Positions 45,325 to 53,962 are shown, counted from the stretch's first letter. The stretch: DNA of 64,000 nucleotides from Burkholderia sp. Bp8963 (GCF_003854275.1 NZ_QTQP01000029.1:35018-99017), one strand, 5' to 3'. Program-made: numbers and translations. Notes: a model not told the origin generated them from the letters alone.

Positions 45325-46104
45325 ATGCATTCCCGTTTCGACCGCTTCCGCGCGACGCCGCTAGGCGCGCAGCTCGAAGCGCTGATCGAGCAGCCCGAGC
45401 GCTACGTCGAATTCGCGGCGCTGTCGCGCGTCGGCGTCGCCGCGATCGGCGCGATCCAGCACGACATCGCGCGGAAATTCCCGGAAATCGCCGCCGACAC
45501 GACAGCCCGCCAGTTCTGCGGCGCGCTGGTCGCCGACGTGATGCGGCGGCGCGGCCATGAAGTCGTGCAGGCGCGTGGCCGGATCGGCGGCGCGCTGTTC
45601 AGCTACGGCGCGGTGTTCAGCCCGCATCCGCAGCAGTTGCCGTTCGCGGACGTTGTCGCCGCGCTCGCACGCATGCCCGACACGCTCGCCGCCGCCGTCG
45701 CGCGCGTGCCTGCGGCGCAGTGGACGCAGCGCCCGGACGGCACGGGCTTCTCGCTCGTCGAACACGCATGCCACCTGCGCGACCTCGACGCGGTGTTCGC
45801 CGACCGCATCGACGCGGTGCGCACCGCCGAGCTGCCGGTGATCCTGTCTGTCGACGGCACCGCGCTTGCCGAAGCGCGCGACTACCTGCATCAGGACCTC
45901 GCAACGGCACTCGACGCCTTCCGCGCCGCGCGGCGGCGGCTGGGCGCGACGCTCGCGACGCTGGACGCCGCGCAGCTGGCCCGCTGCGGGCTGCGCGACG
46001 GCATCCGGCGCATGTCGCTCGACGAACTCGTGCGCGAAGTGCTCGACCACGACCGCACGCACGGCCTCGAACTCGACGAACTGGTCGCGGAACTGCTCAA
46101 GTAG
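45325..46104 (+). CDS. DinB-superfamily protein with an N-terminal extension
   Basis: This 259-residue protein has a DinB-like four-helix metal site in its second half: VEHACHLRDLDAVFADRI and VLDHDRTHGLELDELV with H-x3-H spacing. The first 95 residues form a separate helical part (FDRFRATPLGAQLEALIEQP, FCGALVADVMRRRGHEV). DinB relatives include bacillithiol- and mycothiol-type thiol transferases; substrate unknown. Its start follows a probable operator. An alpha/beta hydrolase gene begins 65 bp downstream. Confidence 0.75.
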   Translation: MHSRFDRFRATPLGAQLEALIEQPERYVEFAALSRVGVAAIGAIQHDIARKFPEIAADTTARQFCGALVADVMRRRGHEVVQARGRIGGALFSYGAVFSPHPQQLPFADVVAALARMPDTLAAAVARVPAAQWTQRPDGTGFSLVEHACHLRDLDAVFADRIDAVRTAELPVILSVDGTALAEARDYLHQDLATALDAFRAARRRLGATLATLDAAQLARCGLRDGIRRMSLDELVREVLDHDRTHGLELDELVAELLK

Positions 46105-46169
46105 CTGCTCAACTCACTGCTCGCCGCGCCGAACCTGCCGCACGCCACCGACTAAACGGACCGCTCCAC

Positions 46170-46898
46170 ATGACACCGCACACACCTGTCGTCTTCATCC
46201 ACGGCTTCATCGGCACGTTCGACGTGCGTGACTGGCGCGGCCCGCATATCGCGCCGGACCTGCTCGGCTACGGCGCGCATCGCGCAGCGCCATTCGACAC
46301 GATCACGCTCGCCGCGCAGGCCGAACACGTGCGGCAAGCCGTCGAAGCACGCTTCGGCGCGACGCCGGTCGACGTCGTCGGGCATTCGGTCGGCGGCGCG
46401 ATCGCGATGCTGTTCGCGCATGCGCATCCCGCGCGCGTGCGCCGGATCGTCAATGTCGAAGGCAACTTCACGCTCGACGATGCGTTCTGGTCCGCGTCGG
46501 TCGGGCGCATGTCGCCCGCCGACGCCGACGCGATGCTCGACGGGTTCCGCGCCGATCCGCTAGCGTGGCTGCGCGGCGCGATCCGCGACCCGGGGCCGGA
46601 CCTGACCGCCACCGCGGCCCGCTGGCTGGCGCACCAGCCGGCGTCGACGCTGCGCGCGATGGGCCGCTCGGTCGTCGCGACGACGGGCGACGCCGGTTAT
46701 CTCGCGGCGCTCGCGCAGGTATTCGAACGTCATCCCGTGTACCTGATCGCGGGCGAACGCTCGCGCGACGGCTGGCATGCGCCCGGCTGGGCGCTCGCGC
46801 GCTGCGCCGGCAGCGAGATCGTCGGCGGCTGCGGGCACCTGATGATGACCGAGCAGCCCGACGCGTTCCGCGCGGCGGTCGAGCGCTGCGTCGCGTGA
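46170..46898 (+). CDS. Alpha/beta-fold hydrolase
   Basis: This 242-residue hydrolase has the oxyanion motif VVFIHGFIGTFDVRDW, nucleophile elbow VVGHSVGGAIAML, and a C-terminal catalytic-histidine segment VGGCGHLMMTEQPDAF. Length and motifs fit small esterases or C-C hydrolases. It is probably co-transcribed with the DinB-type gene. No substrate can be assigned. Confidence 0.82.
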   Translation: MTPHTPVVFIHGFIGTFDVRDWRGPHIAPDLLGYGAHRAAPFDTITLAAQAEHVRQAVEARFGATPVDVVGHSVGGAIAMLFAHAHPARVRRIVNVEGNFTLDDAFWSASVGRMSPADADAMLDGFRADPLAWLRGAIRDPGPDLTATAARWLAHQPASTLRAMGRSVVATTGDAGYLAALAQVFERHPVYLIAGERSRDGWHAPGWALARCAGSEIVGGCGHLMMTEQPDAFRAAVERCVA

Positions 46899-47047
46899 AC
46901 TGTCGGCGCCTGCCCGCATCGCGCAGGTTGAAGCCCCCGCAGCCTGACAACCCGTATGCTGCGTCGAAATTTGGCTGAAAGGCGCCGTTGCTAGAGTCGA
47001 TCCGGATAGGGTTTCCGAGGAGGCCCGCCCGCAGGCGGACACGACAT

Positions 47048-47947
47048 ATGCGACGATCGACGACCATGACGCGCGCCCTCCGGCTGTTCCTGCTGCTTGC
47101 CGTCGCGAGCCCCGCGTGGGCGTTCCAGGCGCGGGTCGTGACGATTCCCAGCGACGCGATGCGCGAGACGCTCGCTGCGACGGTCGTGCTGCCCGACGCG
47201 TACCTGCACGGCAATCGCGCCGAGCACTTCCCGGTCGTCTATGCACTGCACGGCTCGGGCGGCGACCATACCGACTGGACATCGAATACGCAGATCGGCG
47301 AGCTGGCCGACCGCTACCACGTGATCCTCGTGATGCCCGACGGCGGCCACGAGAGCTGGTACATCGACAGCCCGTACGATTCCGGCAGCCGCTACGAGAC
47401 TTTCGTCGGCAAGGAAGTCGTGTCGTTCGTCGACGCGCATTTCCGCACCATCGCGACGAAACGCGCGCGCGCGATCACGGGGCTCAGCATGGGCGGCTTC
47501 GGCGCGCTGCGCATCGCGCTCGACGAGCCGGACACGTTCGGCGCGGTCGGCAGCATCAGCGGCGCGGTCGATCCGCGCACGTGCGAGGACGAGCCAGGCA
47601 TCGACCACGTGTTCGGCGATCCGGAGCGACATCCGTCGTTCTGGAACCGCAACGTGATCGTCGAAAGCGCCCGCGCGTTCATCCACGCGCACATCGACCT
47701 GACGATCGACTGCGGCCGCGACGATTCCTTCGTCGGGTCGAACCGCACGCTGCATGAGCGGCTCGTCGCGCTCGGCGTGCCTCACGATTACGCGGAGCGG
47801 CCCGGCGGTCATACGTGGGATTACTGGGCGAACGCGATCCGCTATCAGGTGCGGTTCTTCGCGACGTCGTTCCAGCGCAACGGCTTTGCGTTCCACCCGC
47901 TTGCCGACGTCGCGAATCATCCGACGGATGTGGCGCACGCGGGCTGA
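47048..47947 (+). CDS. Exported esterase (S-formylglutathione hydrolase-like)
   Basis: This 299-residue secreted protein has a signal peptide (ALRLFLLLAVASPAWA) and a D-esterase/antigen-85 fold: VVYALHGSGGDHTDW, the serine elbow GLSMGGFGALRIAL, and the histidine segment ERPGGHTWDYWANAI. I chose ATG 47048 because GGCGGA lies upstream; ATG 47066 would shorten the signal peptide. Periplasmic or extracellular acyl-ester hydrolysis is likely. It is separated from its neighbours by 149 and 148 bp. Confidence 0.82.
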   Translation: MRRSTTMTRALRLFLLLAVASPAWAFQARVVTIPSDAMRETLAATVVLPDAYLHGNRAEHFPVVYALHGSGGDHTDWTSNTQIGELADRYHVILVMPDGGHESWYIDSPYDSGSRYETFVGKEVVSFVDAHFRTIATKRARAITGLSMGGFGALRIALDEPDTFGAVGSISGAVDPRTCEDEPGIDHVFGDPERHPSFWNRNVIVESARAFIHAHIDLTIDCGRDDSFVGSNRTLHERLVALGVPHDYAERPGGHTWDYWANAIRYQVRFFATSFQRNGFAFHPLADVANHPTDVAHAG

Positions 47948-48095
47948 TCGCGACACATCGTGCAGTCGTGATGAATGCGACGCGTGACACGGTGCCGTGT
48001 CGTGTCAGATGCGTGAAGTGCCGGTTCAATCCGGTCAGCACAATGAGATGAACGCGTCGACCGTCGCGATCGACGCCGGAGCGGGATCCGTTGCG

Positions 48096-48317
48096 CTACT
48101 GTGCGTCCGCGCTCACCACCCGATCAAAGCATTCCTGCGCGCGCGCAAGTTCGTCTAGCGCGCTATCGAGCCGGGACATCGCCATTGCATACGCGGCCGA
48201 CGACGTGTCGTCGTCGGCCTCGCCGCGCACCGCGCGAAACGCCTGATCGACGTTGCGCGTCGCCTCGACGAAGCGTTGTGCGGCCCGGGCTTCTCGCGAA
48301 CAGATGTGGGTCGGCAT
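48096..48317 (-). CDS. Small hypothetical protein, 73 residues
   Basis: This small, soluble, probably helical protein (MPTHICSREARAAQRFVEAT ... RAQECFDRVVSADAQ) has one Cys near each end. A good ribosome site, GGGAGA 7 nt before ATG 48317, and neighbour-like codon use support a real gene. I do not recognise a function. Confidence 0.6.
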   Translation of the reverse strand: MPTHICSREARAAQRFVEATRNVDQAFRAVRGEADDDTSSAAYAMAMSRLDSALDELARAQECFDRVVSADAQ

Positions 48318-48604
48318 CGACACTTCTCCCTCAGGTTGCCGTGTGAAGCAAGCCGACGCTCAGTGTGCGTGGTGCGCATGGCGACGGCATGAACGACTGC
48401 CAACTGCCTGTCGACGCATCGGCCGCCGCGCAGCGCGCTTCGGGCCAATTGTCGCTCTGCGCTCGTCGATCCGACGCGACGAGATGCAACATTTTCTTGC
48501 GCGAACCGATACGACCGTCGCGCACGCGCGTCTGAATCGCGCGCCCCTACCTCTGCTTCTTCGCCTGCTTCTTCGCCTTCCTTCAGCCGTAGAACACCAT
48601 TTCG

Positions 48605-49510
48605 TCAGGCGCGGCCGACGTGCGGATGCGTCAGACCGCCGAATGCCGCCGGCTCGCCCGGCGACAGGTCGAACAGATCCTGCGTGGCGCCGCGCGCGTG
48701 CTCGGCCGAAGGACGGCTGCGCAGCCGCGTCGCATGCGACGGCGGGACATATGCGGCCGCGGTTTCGATCGGCGACGCGTCGAACAGGTCGCGCGTAAAA
48801 CCACGCACGTCTTCCGCCGACGAGCGGCCGCGCAGGCGCGCGACCAGGTCGACGAAGCGGTCGAAATCGCCGTCGCGGGTCGCCTTGTTCACGCCGGCGA
48901 GGTCGCGTGCCTTCAGCACGCTCGGCTGCGCGAGCCGCACGAAATACGGCGCCTCGAGCTCGACCGACAGCGCGAGCGGATAGCCCTTGCCGGCGTGCTC
49001 CGCGGGCCTGCCGACGCAGTCGACGACGACCGCGCCCTGTGCCGCACCGAGCGTCTTGCCGGTGCTCACGCTGCGCAGCTGCTCCGGATACACGCGCAGG
49101 CGCGTGCCGATCGTCAGCGCGGTGGACGACGCGCACACGAGCGCGTAGTGATGCTCGCGCGGGCGGCCGGACGGCAGCTTCGCGCGGCTCGTGATGAACG
49201 TGTGCGGCGGCAACTGCCGCACCTGGCCGCCCGCATCGACCCACGCATTCCACAGCAGCAGGTTGCCGCGCCCACGCTCGGCCGCGCGCGTGCGCGCGGC
49301 AACCGGCGAGAACAGCGCGAGCAGCGAGCCCGTGCGATGTGCGGCGACCTGCGCGCTGCTGCCGAGCGGCTGGTTGATCCCCCACAGAAACCGCCCGCCC
49401 CCCAGCCGGCGCTCCCATTCCTTGCGGAGCACCACAGTGGCCAGTTCTTCGCCGGACTCGGCGCCGATCTTGGTCCAGCAAAACGTACGAGGGAGGTGTT
49501 TCAGTGTCAT
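48605..49510 (-). CDS. Unrecognised protein divergent from an HTH gene
   Basis: This 301-residue protein has a conserved-looking N-terminal half: KEWERRLGGGRFLWGINQPL, GSLLALFSPVAART, NLLLWNAWVDAGGQVRQLP and HTFITSRAKLPSGRPREHHY. Its C-terminal half contains two copies of a short motif (VRGFTRDLFDASP and ARGATQDLFDLSP) separated by about 32 residues. I could not assign a family. ATG 49510 is chosen with a weak GAG site. Only 79 bp separate it from a divergent small HTH gene, the usual layout of a regulator and its target. No toxin, nuclease or membrane motifs are evident. Confidence 0.65.
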   Translation of the reverse strand: MTLKHLPRTFCWTKIGAESGEELATVVLRKEWERRLGGGRFLWGINQPLGSSAQVAAHRTGSLLALFSPVAARTRAAERGRGNLLLWNAWVDAGGQVRQLPPHTFITSRAKLPSGRPREHHYALVCASSTALTIGTRLRVYPEQLRSVSTGKTLGAAQGAVVVDCVGRPAEHAGKGYPLALSVELEAPYFVRLAQPSVLKARDLAGVNKATRDGDFDRFVDLVARLRGRSSAEDVRGFTRDLFDASPIETAAAYVPPSHATRLRSRPSAEHARGATQDLFDLSPGEPAAFGGLTHPHVGRA

Positions 49511-49576
49511 CAACATTCTCGGGGCGCAGCAGCCTGCCAGCTTCAGCAAGCCATTCAACAGCCGTAACTGTATAGG

Positions 49577-49582
49577 TATAAT
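49577..49582 (+). promoter_or_regulatory. -10 element at the start of the HTH gene
   Basis: A perfect TATAAT (49577-49582), with weak TTCAAC 17 bp upstream, overlaps the first possible ATG (49581) and ends 7 bp before the ATG at 49590. If used, the mRNA would be leaderless or nearly so, or translation would start further in. Confidence 0.5.
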
Positions 49583-49589
49583 GCAGCAC

Positions 49590-49928
49590 ATGGAAGCCCC
49601 AGACACTGATTTTCCCGTCGAAGACCTGTTGCGCCGCTTGATGGCCGATACCCGCTCGTCCAGCGAAATAGCGCGACTTTCGGGAGTCAGCCAGCCGACC
49701 GTGTCGCGCCTTCGGCAGTCGAACGGGCACCGGGTGCGTCGCAGCACGCCATTCAATAAGCTATGCACTTTCTATGGCGTCGACGTGCATCCGTCGCGGC
49801 GTCGCTATAACGAATTGCTGCGCGACGCGATCGTCGACGCGTGGGACGGCTCGGACGAGCACGGGCGCGCGCTGCTGGTCGTGATCAAGGGATTGAAGGA
49901 TTTGCAGGGCCGTGCCGACGACGGCTGA
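49590..49928 (+). CDS. Small helix-turn-helix regulator
   Basis: This 112-residue protein carries an HTH near its N-terminus: SSSEIARLSGVSQPTVSRLR (residues about 26-45), then GHRVRRSTPFNKLCTFYGVD. The tail is helical (NELLRDAIVDAWDGSDEHGR ALLV). It looks like a Cro/C1- or phage-type single-HTH repressor. It is divergent from the unknown gene at 48605-49510 and likely represses both. ATG 49581 (MQHMEAP) is an alternative start. Confidence 0.75.
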   Translation: MEAPDTDFPVEDLLRRLMADTRSSSEIARLSGVSQPTVSRLRQSNGHRVRRSTPFNKLCTFYGVDVHPSRRRYNELLRDAIVDAWDGSDEHGRALLVVIKGLKDLQGRADDG

Positions 49929-50505
49929 CGTGGCGGGTCGGCCCGCCGGGTGCGGTGGTCAGCAAGGCCGGGCATGACGTGGCAGTCCGCCCCGCTGGTG
50001 CGGCGGCTTGCGGGCAGCCGCGCACGAAGCAGGTGCGGAACGACATTACGCGGGCGGTGACGGCCGAGGTCGTCACCGCCCGCGTCGCATGTCGGCGGGA
50101 AAATATGTGCGCGTTCGCTGGCGGCGAGCGCGCAGCGGGAGAGATCCGCGGTCGCTGCCGACGAGCGCACGGCGGCAGGTGTCGGCGCCCGTTCACGCCC
50201 GTGACGAGCTTGAGCTGCCGCCGGGACTAACGCGTCACGTTACGGGTGCGCAGGTTGCTTGGGCGAGCCGGGATCGGTGACGAAGCCGATCTTCGTGAAG
50301 CCGGCCGCTTGTGCCGCGGACAGCAGTTTCGCGACATCCACGTGCGGCGTGCGCAAGTCCTCGCGCTGGCTGCTCGCGTGCAGAACATGTGCACTGCCAC
50401 GCCAGCATGAAGAGGACTACGTATCGATTGTCCCGGTGTTCATCGCTTCGCCTCGTTCGCTCCCGCTTTCTTCGCCGCCAACTTTCCTCGGCGACCGCTC
50501 ACCGC
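49929..50505. other. Spacer between the HTH gene and pqqE, with a hairpin and an exbD remnant
   Basis: A perfect 13-bp inverted repeat (50050-50062 with 50071-50083, 8-base loop, no T-run) lies about 120 bp after the HTH stop and may end that transcript. The right half contains the exbD-like fragment listed separately and the 3' trailer of the pqq operon. I see no intact gene. Confidence 0.6.
50240..50395 (-). pseudogene. C-terminal remnant of an ExbD/TolR-like gene
   Basis: Reading leftward from about 50395 to a TAA at 50240-50242, the frame gives EDLRTPHVDVAKLLSAAQ and AAGFTKIGFVTDPGSPKQ. This closely resembles the end of ExbD proteins (typically ...A...V...AQ..G.TKIGFVT). Upstream the frame soon meets a TAG and the rest of exbD is missing. 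No ExbB or TonB gene is nearby. I interpret it as a decayed fragment of a former exbD left behind pqqE. Confidence 0.6.
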
Positions 50506-51639
50506 CTACTCACCGCCTACCGACCGCGCCAGCGAATTCTCCTTGCTGCGAAAGATCATCGTCTGTTCGTCGCGCCGCGCAGGTTGCCGCGCGAACTTCA
50601 CCGCCTGCTCGACCTTACCGTGATGCGCGGACTTCGCACACACCGGGTCGGCTTCCGCCGGGTCGCCTGCCAGCAGGTACGCCTGGCACCGGCAACCACC
50701 GTGATCCACATGGCGCTCGTCGCACGTGCGGCACGGCTCGCGCATCCAGCCGTCGCCGCGAAACGCGTTGAACGCGTCGCTGTCGTACCAGATCTCCTTC
50801 AACGACCGGTCGCGCACGTTCGGCAGCGCGAGCCCCGGCAGCGAACGCGCGGCGTGGCACGGCAGCGCGGTGCCGTCCGGCGCGACGCCGAGAAACACCG
50901 AGCCCCAGCCGTTCATGCACGCCTTCGGCCGCTGCTCGAAATAGTCGGGCACGACGAACAGAATCCGGCAGCGCTCGCCGACGAGCTTCCGATAGCGGTT
51001 GACCGTGTCCTCGGCCTCGCGCAACTGTTCGGCGGTCGGCATCAGCTGGTCGCGGTTCAGCAGCGCCCAGCCGTAGTACTGCGTATTCGCGAGCTCCAGG
51101 TAATCGGCGCCGAGATCGAGCGCCATCTCGATGATCTGGCTCACGTGCGGCAGGTTGTAGCGATGCAGCACGCAGTTGAGCACCATCGGATAGCCGTACG
51201 CCTTGACGAGCCGCGCGACGCTGCGCTTCAGCTCGAACGTGCGCGTGCTGGTCAGGAAATCGTTCAGCTCGCGCGTCGAGTCCTGCAGCGACACCTGGAT
51301 ATGATCGAGCCCGGCCGCCTTGAGCCGTTCGATGCGCGCCGCGTTCAGCCCGATGCCCGACGTGATCAGGTTCGTGTAGAAGCCGAGCCCGCGCGCATGC
51401 GCGACGAGCGTCTCGAGGTCGCCGCGCTGCAGCGGCTCGCCGCCCGAGAAGCCGATCTGCGCGGCGCCGAGCGCGCGCGCGTCGCTGATCACCGCGCGCC
51501 ACGCATCGGTGTCGAGTTCCGCGCCGTGCGTCGCGAAGTCGACCGGGTTGTAGCAGAACGCGCAATGCAGCGGGCAGCGGTACGTGAGCTCCGCGAGCAG
51601 CCACAGCGGCGCGGACGGACGGGATGTATCGGGTGCCAT
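50506..51639 (-). CDS. pqqE: PqqE, radical-SAM PqqA peptide cyclase
   Basis: This 377-residue radical-SAM/SPASM enzyme cross-links Glu and Tyr within PqqA, the first step of PQQ synthesis. It shows AELTYRCPLHCAFCYNPVD with the CxxxCxxC cluster site, IGFSGGEPLQRGDLE, and a SPASM cysteine array (PCHAARS, CRTCDERHVDHGGCRCQAY). The C-terminal 25 residues are basic and variable. Its start is 1 bp after the pqqD stop. It works with PqqD, which presents PqqA. Confidence 0.96.
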   Translation of the reverse strand: MAPDTSRPSAPLWLLAELTYRCPLHCAFCYNPVDFATHGAELDTDAWRAVISDARALGAAQIGFSGGEPLQRGDLETLVAHARGLGFYTNLITSGIGLNAARIERLKAAGLDHIQVSLQDSTRELNDFLTSTRTFELKRSVARLVKAYGYPMVLNCVLHRYNLPHVSQIIEMALDLGADYLELANTQYYGWALLNRDQLMPTAEQLREAEDTVNRYRKLVGERCRILFVVPDYFEQRPKACMNGWGSVFLGVAPDGTALPCHAARSLPGLALPNVRDRSLKEIWYDSDAFNAFRGDGWMREPCRTCDERHVDHGGCRCQAYLLAGDPAEADPVCAKSAHHGKVEQAVKFARQPARRDEQTMIFRSKENSLARSVGGE

Positions 51640-51640
51640 G

Positions 51641-51922
51641 TTAGTCGAGCCAGCCGCGCAGCCGCGCGTGATCGAGGAAGCGGTACACGTCGGCGGCGAG
51701 ATCCGACTGGCTGAACAGCCGCTCGAGCTCGCCGATGATGTCGTCCAGCTCGCGCGTACCGTCGCAGCGCGCGAGTATCTCGCCCGCGCTCGGGTTGAGC
51801 TTGACCATTCCTTCCGGATAGAGGAGCACGTAGGCATCCTGGGCCGCCTCCCACTGCAGGCGGAACATGCCCCTCAGGCAGGGGCGCAGCGGCACGCCGC
51901 TGGCGACATCGATCGCGTTCAT
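51641..51922 (-). CDS. pqqD: PqqD, PqqA-binding chaperone
   Basis: This 93-residue RiPP-recognition (RRE) protein binds PqqA and delivers it to PqqE. It shows PCLRGMFRLQWEAAQDAYVL, YPEGMVKLNPSAGEILARCD and a C-terminal helix (LAADVYRFLDHARLRGW). The start overlaps pqqC by 4 bp (ATGA at 51919-51922). Length is normal and it is a free-standing protein, not fused to PqqC as in some methylotrophs. Confidence 0.95.
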   Translation of the reverse strand: MNAIDVASGVPLRPCLRGMFRLQWEAAQDAYVLLYPEGMVKLNPSAGEILARCDGTRELDDIIGELERLFSQSDLAADVYRFLDHARLRGWLD

Positions 51923-52638
51923 ACCGGGTAGGCCTTTTCGACTGCGTCGAGGATCGACCAGAGGATGTCGAGCTTGAATTGCAGAATGCCGAGCGCGCGC
52001 TGCTGCGCGTCCGGCGTCGTGAAATGCTGCAGCGTGACCGCGAGCCCGTGCTCGACGTCGCGCTGCGCGAGCGGCACGCGGCTGCGGAAGTAATGCAGCC
52101 CTTCCGGCTCGATCCACGGGTAATGCGACGGCCAGCCCGCGAGCCGGTCGAGGTGGATCTGCGGCGCGAACATCTCGGTCAGCGACGAGCACACGGCTTC
52201 CTGCCACGGCGCGCGCCGCGCGAAATTCACATACGCGTCGACCGCGAAGCGCACGCCGGGCAGCACGTGCTCGAGCGACCACAGCTCGGCGCGCTCGAGG
52301 CCGACCGCTTCGCCCAGCCGCACCCACGCCTCGATCCCGCCTGCGTTGTCGCCCTGGCCGTCGTGGTCGATCAGGCGCTGGATCCACAGGCGCCGCGTGT
52401 CGCGGTCCGGGCAGTTCGACAGGATCGCCGCATCCTTGAGCGGGATGTTGATCTGGTAGTAGAAGCGGTTCGCGACCCAGCCGCGGATCTGCGCGGGCGA
52501 GCACGCGCCGCTGTTGAGCCGCCGGTTGAACGGATGATGGATGTGGTAGCGCGATTCGAGCGCGCGCAGTTGCGCCTCGAATTCGGTCGCGGTCCAGGGC
52601 GTCGCGTGCAACGCCGTAGCGGGGATCGGTGCGTTCAT
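51919..52638 (-). CDS. pqqC: PqqC, final PQQ synthase (cofactorless oxidase)
   Basis: This 239-residue enzyme carries out ring closure and eight-electron oxidation of AHQQ to PQQ. It shows YHIHHPFNRRLNSGACSPAQ, RGWVANRFYYQINIPLKDAA, YVNFARRAPWQEAVCSSLTE and HYPWIEPEGLHYFRSRV, all conserved active-site regions of the family. It lies 2 bp after pqqB and overlaps pqqD by 4 bp. Confidence 0.96.
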   Translation of the reverse strand: MNAPIPATALHATPWTATEFEAQLRALESRYHIHHPFNRRLNSGACSPAQIRGWVANRFYYQINIPLKDAAILSNCPDRDTRRLWIQRLIDHDGQGDNAGGIEAWVRLGEAVGLERAELWSLEHVLPGVRFAVDAYVNFARRAPWQEAVCSSLTEMFAPQIHLDRLAGWPSHYPWIEPEGLHYFRSRVPLAQRDVEHGLAVTLQHFTTPDAQQRALGILQFKLDILWSILDAVEKAYPV

Positions 52639-52640
52639 GA

Positions 52641-53564
52641 TCAAACCTCGAATTGCATGCAGTCGTGCGCGACATCGATGCCATGCGCGCGCAGGTGTGC
52701 GTGCTCGGCGGAATGCGGGTCGAGAATCGGGTTGGTGTTGTTGATGTGCGTAAGCACCTTGCGCGTGCGCGCGGGCAGCATGTCGAGCCAGTCGATCATG
52801 CCCGGCTGCCCGTTCGCCGCGCACTGCGCGAGATGCCCCATGTCGGCTGCGTGCTTGCTCGACAGGCCGAGATCGATCATCTCGGTCCCGGTCCAGAACG
52901 TGCCGTCCACCAGCACGAGGTCGGCGTCGTGCATCGCCGCGCGAACGTCGTCGGTCACTGCCGCGAGCCCCGGCGCATAGAACGCGCGCCGGCCGCTCGC
53001 GACAGCTTCGATCGACAGCGCGACGTTGTCGCCGGGCGCGGCCGACGCGCGTCGCGGCGAATAAGGCGGCGCCTTGCTGTCGACGGGGATCGCGGTGATG
53101 CGGATGCCGGCGGCCGCGGGCACCGAGAACGGCTCGCCGAGCGCGATCGTGTGCGCATCGACGCCGCAGTAATGGCCGAGCAGCGGCACGAGCGGCAAGC
53201 CGGTCGACAGGTCGTCGAGCACCGGCGCGGTTGCGTAAAGCGGCAGCGGCGTCGAGCGCTCGCGCAGCATCAGCAGGCCCGTCACGTGGTCGATTTGCGC
53301 ATCGCACAGCACGACGGCGGCGATGCCGCTGTCGCGGATCGCGCGCGCCGGCTGCATGTCCGGATTCGCGCGCAACTGGGAAAGGATGTCGGGCGACGCG
53401 TTGACGAGGATCCAGTCGATGCCGTTCTCGCTGACCGCGATCGACGACTGCGTGCGCGGCAGCACGTCGCCGGCGCCGCTGCGCGCGCGGCGGCAATTCA
53501 CGCAGTTGCAGTTCCATTGCGGCAGACCGCCGCCGGCTCCCGAGCCGAGTATCTTGATCTTCAT
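52641..53564 (-). CDS. pqqB: PqqB, metallo-beta-lactamase-fold hydroxylase
   Basis: This 307-residue protein has KILGSGAGGGLPQWNCNC, SIAVSENGIDWILVNASPD, LCDAQIDHVTGLLMLRE and HINNTNPILDPHSAEH. PqqB is thought to hydroxylate the Glu-Tyr dipeptide intermediate. ATG 53564 is preceded by GGGAG. It is 64 bp after pqqA, with a hairpin in the gap. Confidence 0.95.
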   Translation of the reverse strand: MKIKILGSGAGGGLPQWNCNCVNCRRARSGAGDVLPRTQSSIAVSENGIDWILVNASPDILSQLRANPDMQPARAIRDSGIAAVVLCDAQIDHVTGLLMLRERSTPLPLYATAPVLDDLSTGLPLVPLLGHYCGVDAHTIALGEPFSVPAAAGIRITAIPVDSKAPPYSPRRASAAPGDNVALSIEAVASGRRAFYAPGLAAVTDDVRAAMHDADLVLVDGTFWTGTEMIDLGLSSKHAADMGHLAQCAANGQPGMIDWLDMLPARTRKVLTHINNTNPILDPHSAEHAHLRAHGIDVAHDCMQFEV

Positions 53565-53584
53565 GGGCGTCAGCTCCCGAGGTT

Positions 53585-53611
53585 GCCCGCGCCGCGCAAG
53601 GCGACACGGGC
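53585..53611 (-). other. pqqA-pqqB intercistronic hairpin
   Basis: A GC-rich imperfect stem (GCCCG...CGGGC ends, about 27 nt in all) lies between pqqA and pqqB. Such structures are known to let pqqA be expressed more strongly than pqqB-E. Confidence 0.5.
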
Positions 53612-53628
53612 AGCGCATCGCGCGGCGA

Positions 53629-53703
53629 TCAGCGGTTGGCGATGTACATCGTGATTTCGAAGCCGAAGCGCAGGTCGGTGTAAGACGGGGTCGTCCACTG
53701 CAT
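53629..53703 (-). CDS. pqqA: PqqA, PQQ precursor peptide
   Basis: This 24-residue peptide begins MQWTTPSYTDLRFGFEITMY and ends IANR. The required Glu16 and Tyr20 (E-x3-Y), which become the PQQ skeleton, are present. AAGGAG lies 7 nt before the ATG. It leads the leftward pqqABCDE operon behind a sigma54-type promoter at 53769-53784. No pqqF protease gene is in the window, so precursor trimming must use a protease elsewhere. Confidence 0.95.
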   Translation of the reverse strand: MQWTTPSYTDLRFGFEITMYIANR

Positions 53704-53768
53704 GATGTGTCTCCTTGTTGAGTTGGTGAGTCGAGGAACCGCGCCAATCGAGCGGTCGTTACCTCTTC

Positions 53769-53784
53769 AGCAAGGAGCGTGCCG
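53769..53784 (-). promoter_or_regulatory. Sigma54-type promoter of the pqq operon
   Basis: On the minus strand CGGCACGCTCCTTGCT matches TGGCACG-N4-TTGCW at 15 of the consensus positions, with correct GG/GC spacing. Transcription would begin near 53757, giving a leader of about 54 nt to pqqA. Confidence 0.8.
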
Positions 53785-53920
53785 AAGCCGCGCAAAGCGC
53801 GCGCGAACGCGGCATAGGCCCGTCGCCCGGGCGTCTGGACGGAATCCTTACGATTTGCCGACAGGAACGGCGCGGACGCGCTCCGCCACCCCGGCGGCAT
53901 GACGCACGGGGGCGGTGACA

Positions 53921-53962
53921 GGTGTTGAATCGTTGAACACCGGTGTTGCAACTTGACACACC
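53921..53962 (-). promoter_or_regulatory. Two abutting 21-bp dyads upstream of pqqA, candidate activator sites
   Basis: Sites 53921-53941 and 53942-53962 both read GGTGTT-N9-(A/C)ACACC. They are placed head to tail with no gap, so exactly two helical turns apart, and sit about 137-193 bp upstream of the -24 element. The same dyad occurs twice before the PQQ dehydrogenase gene. They are the likely enhancer for the neighbouring sigma54 activator. Confidence 0.78.

Noticed and set aside
48331..48525. 64-codon leftward frame downstream of the unknown gene
   Set aside because: No ribosome site, no upstream promoter and a composition like the surrounding spacer.
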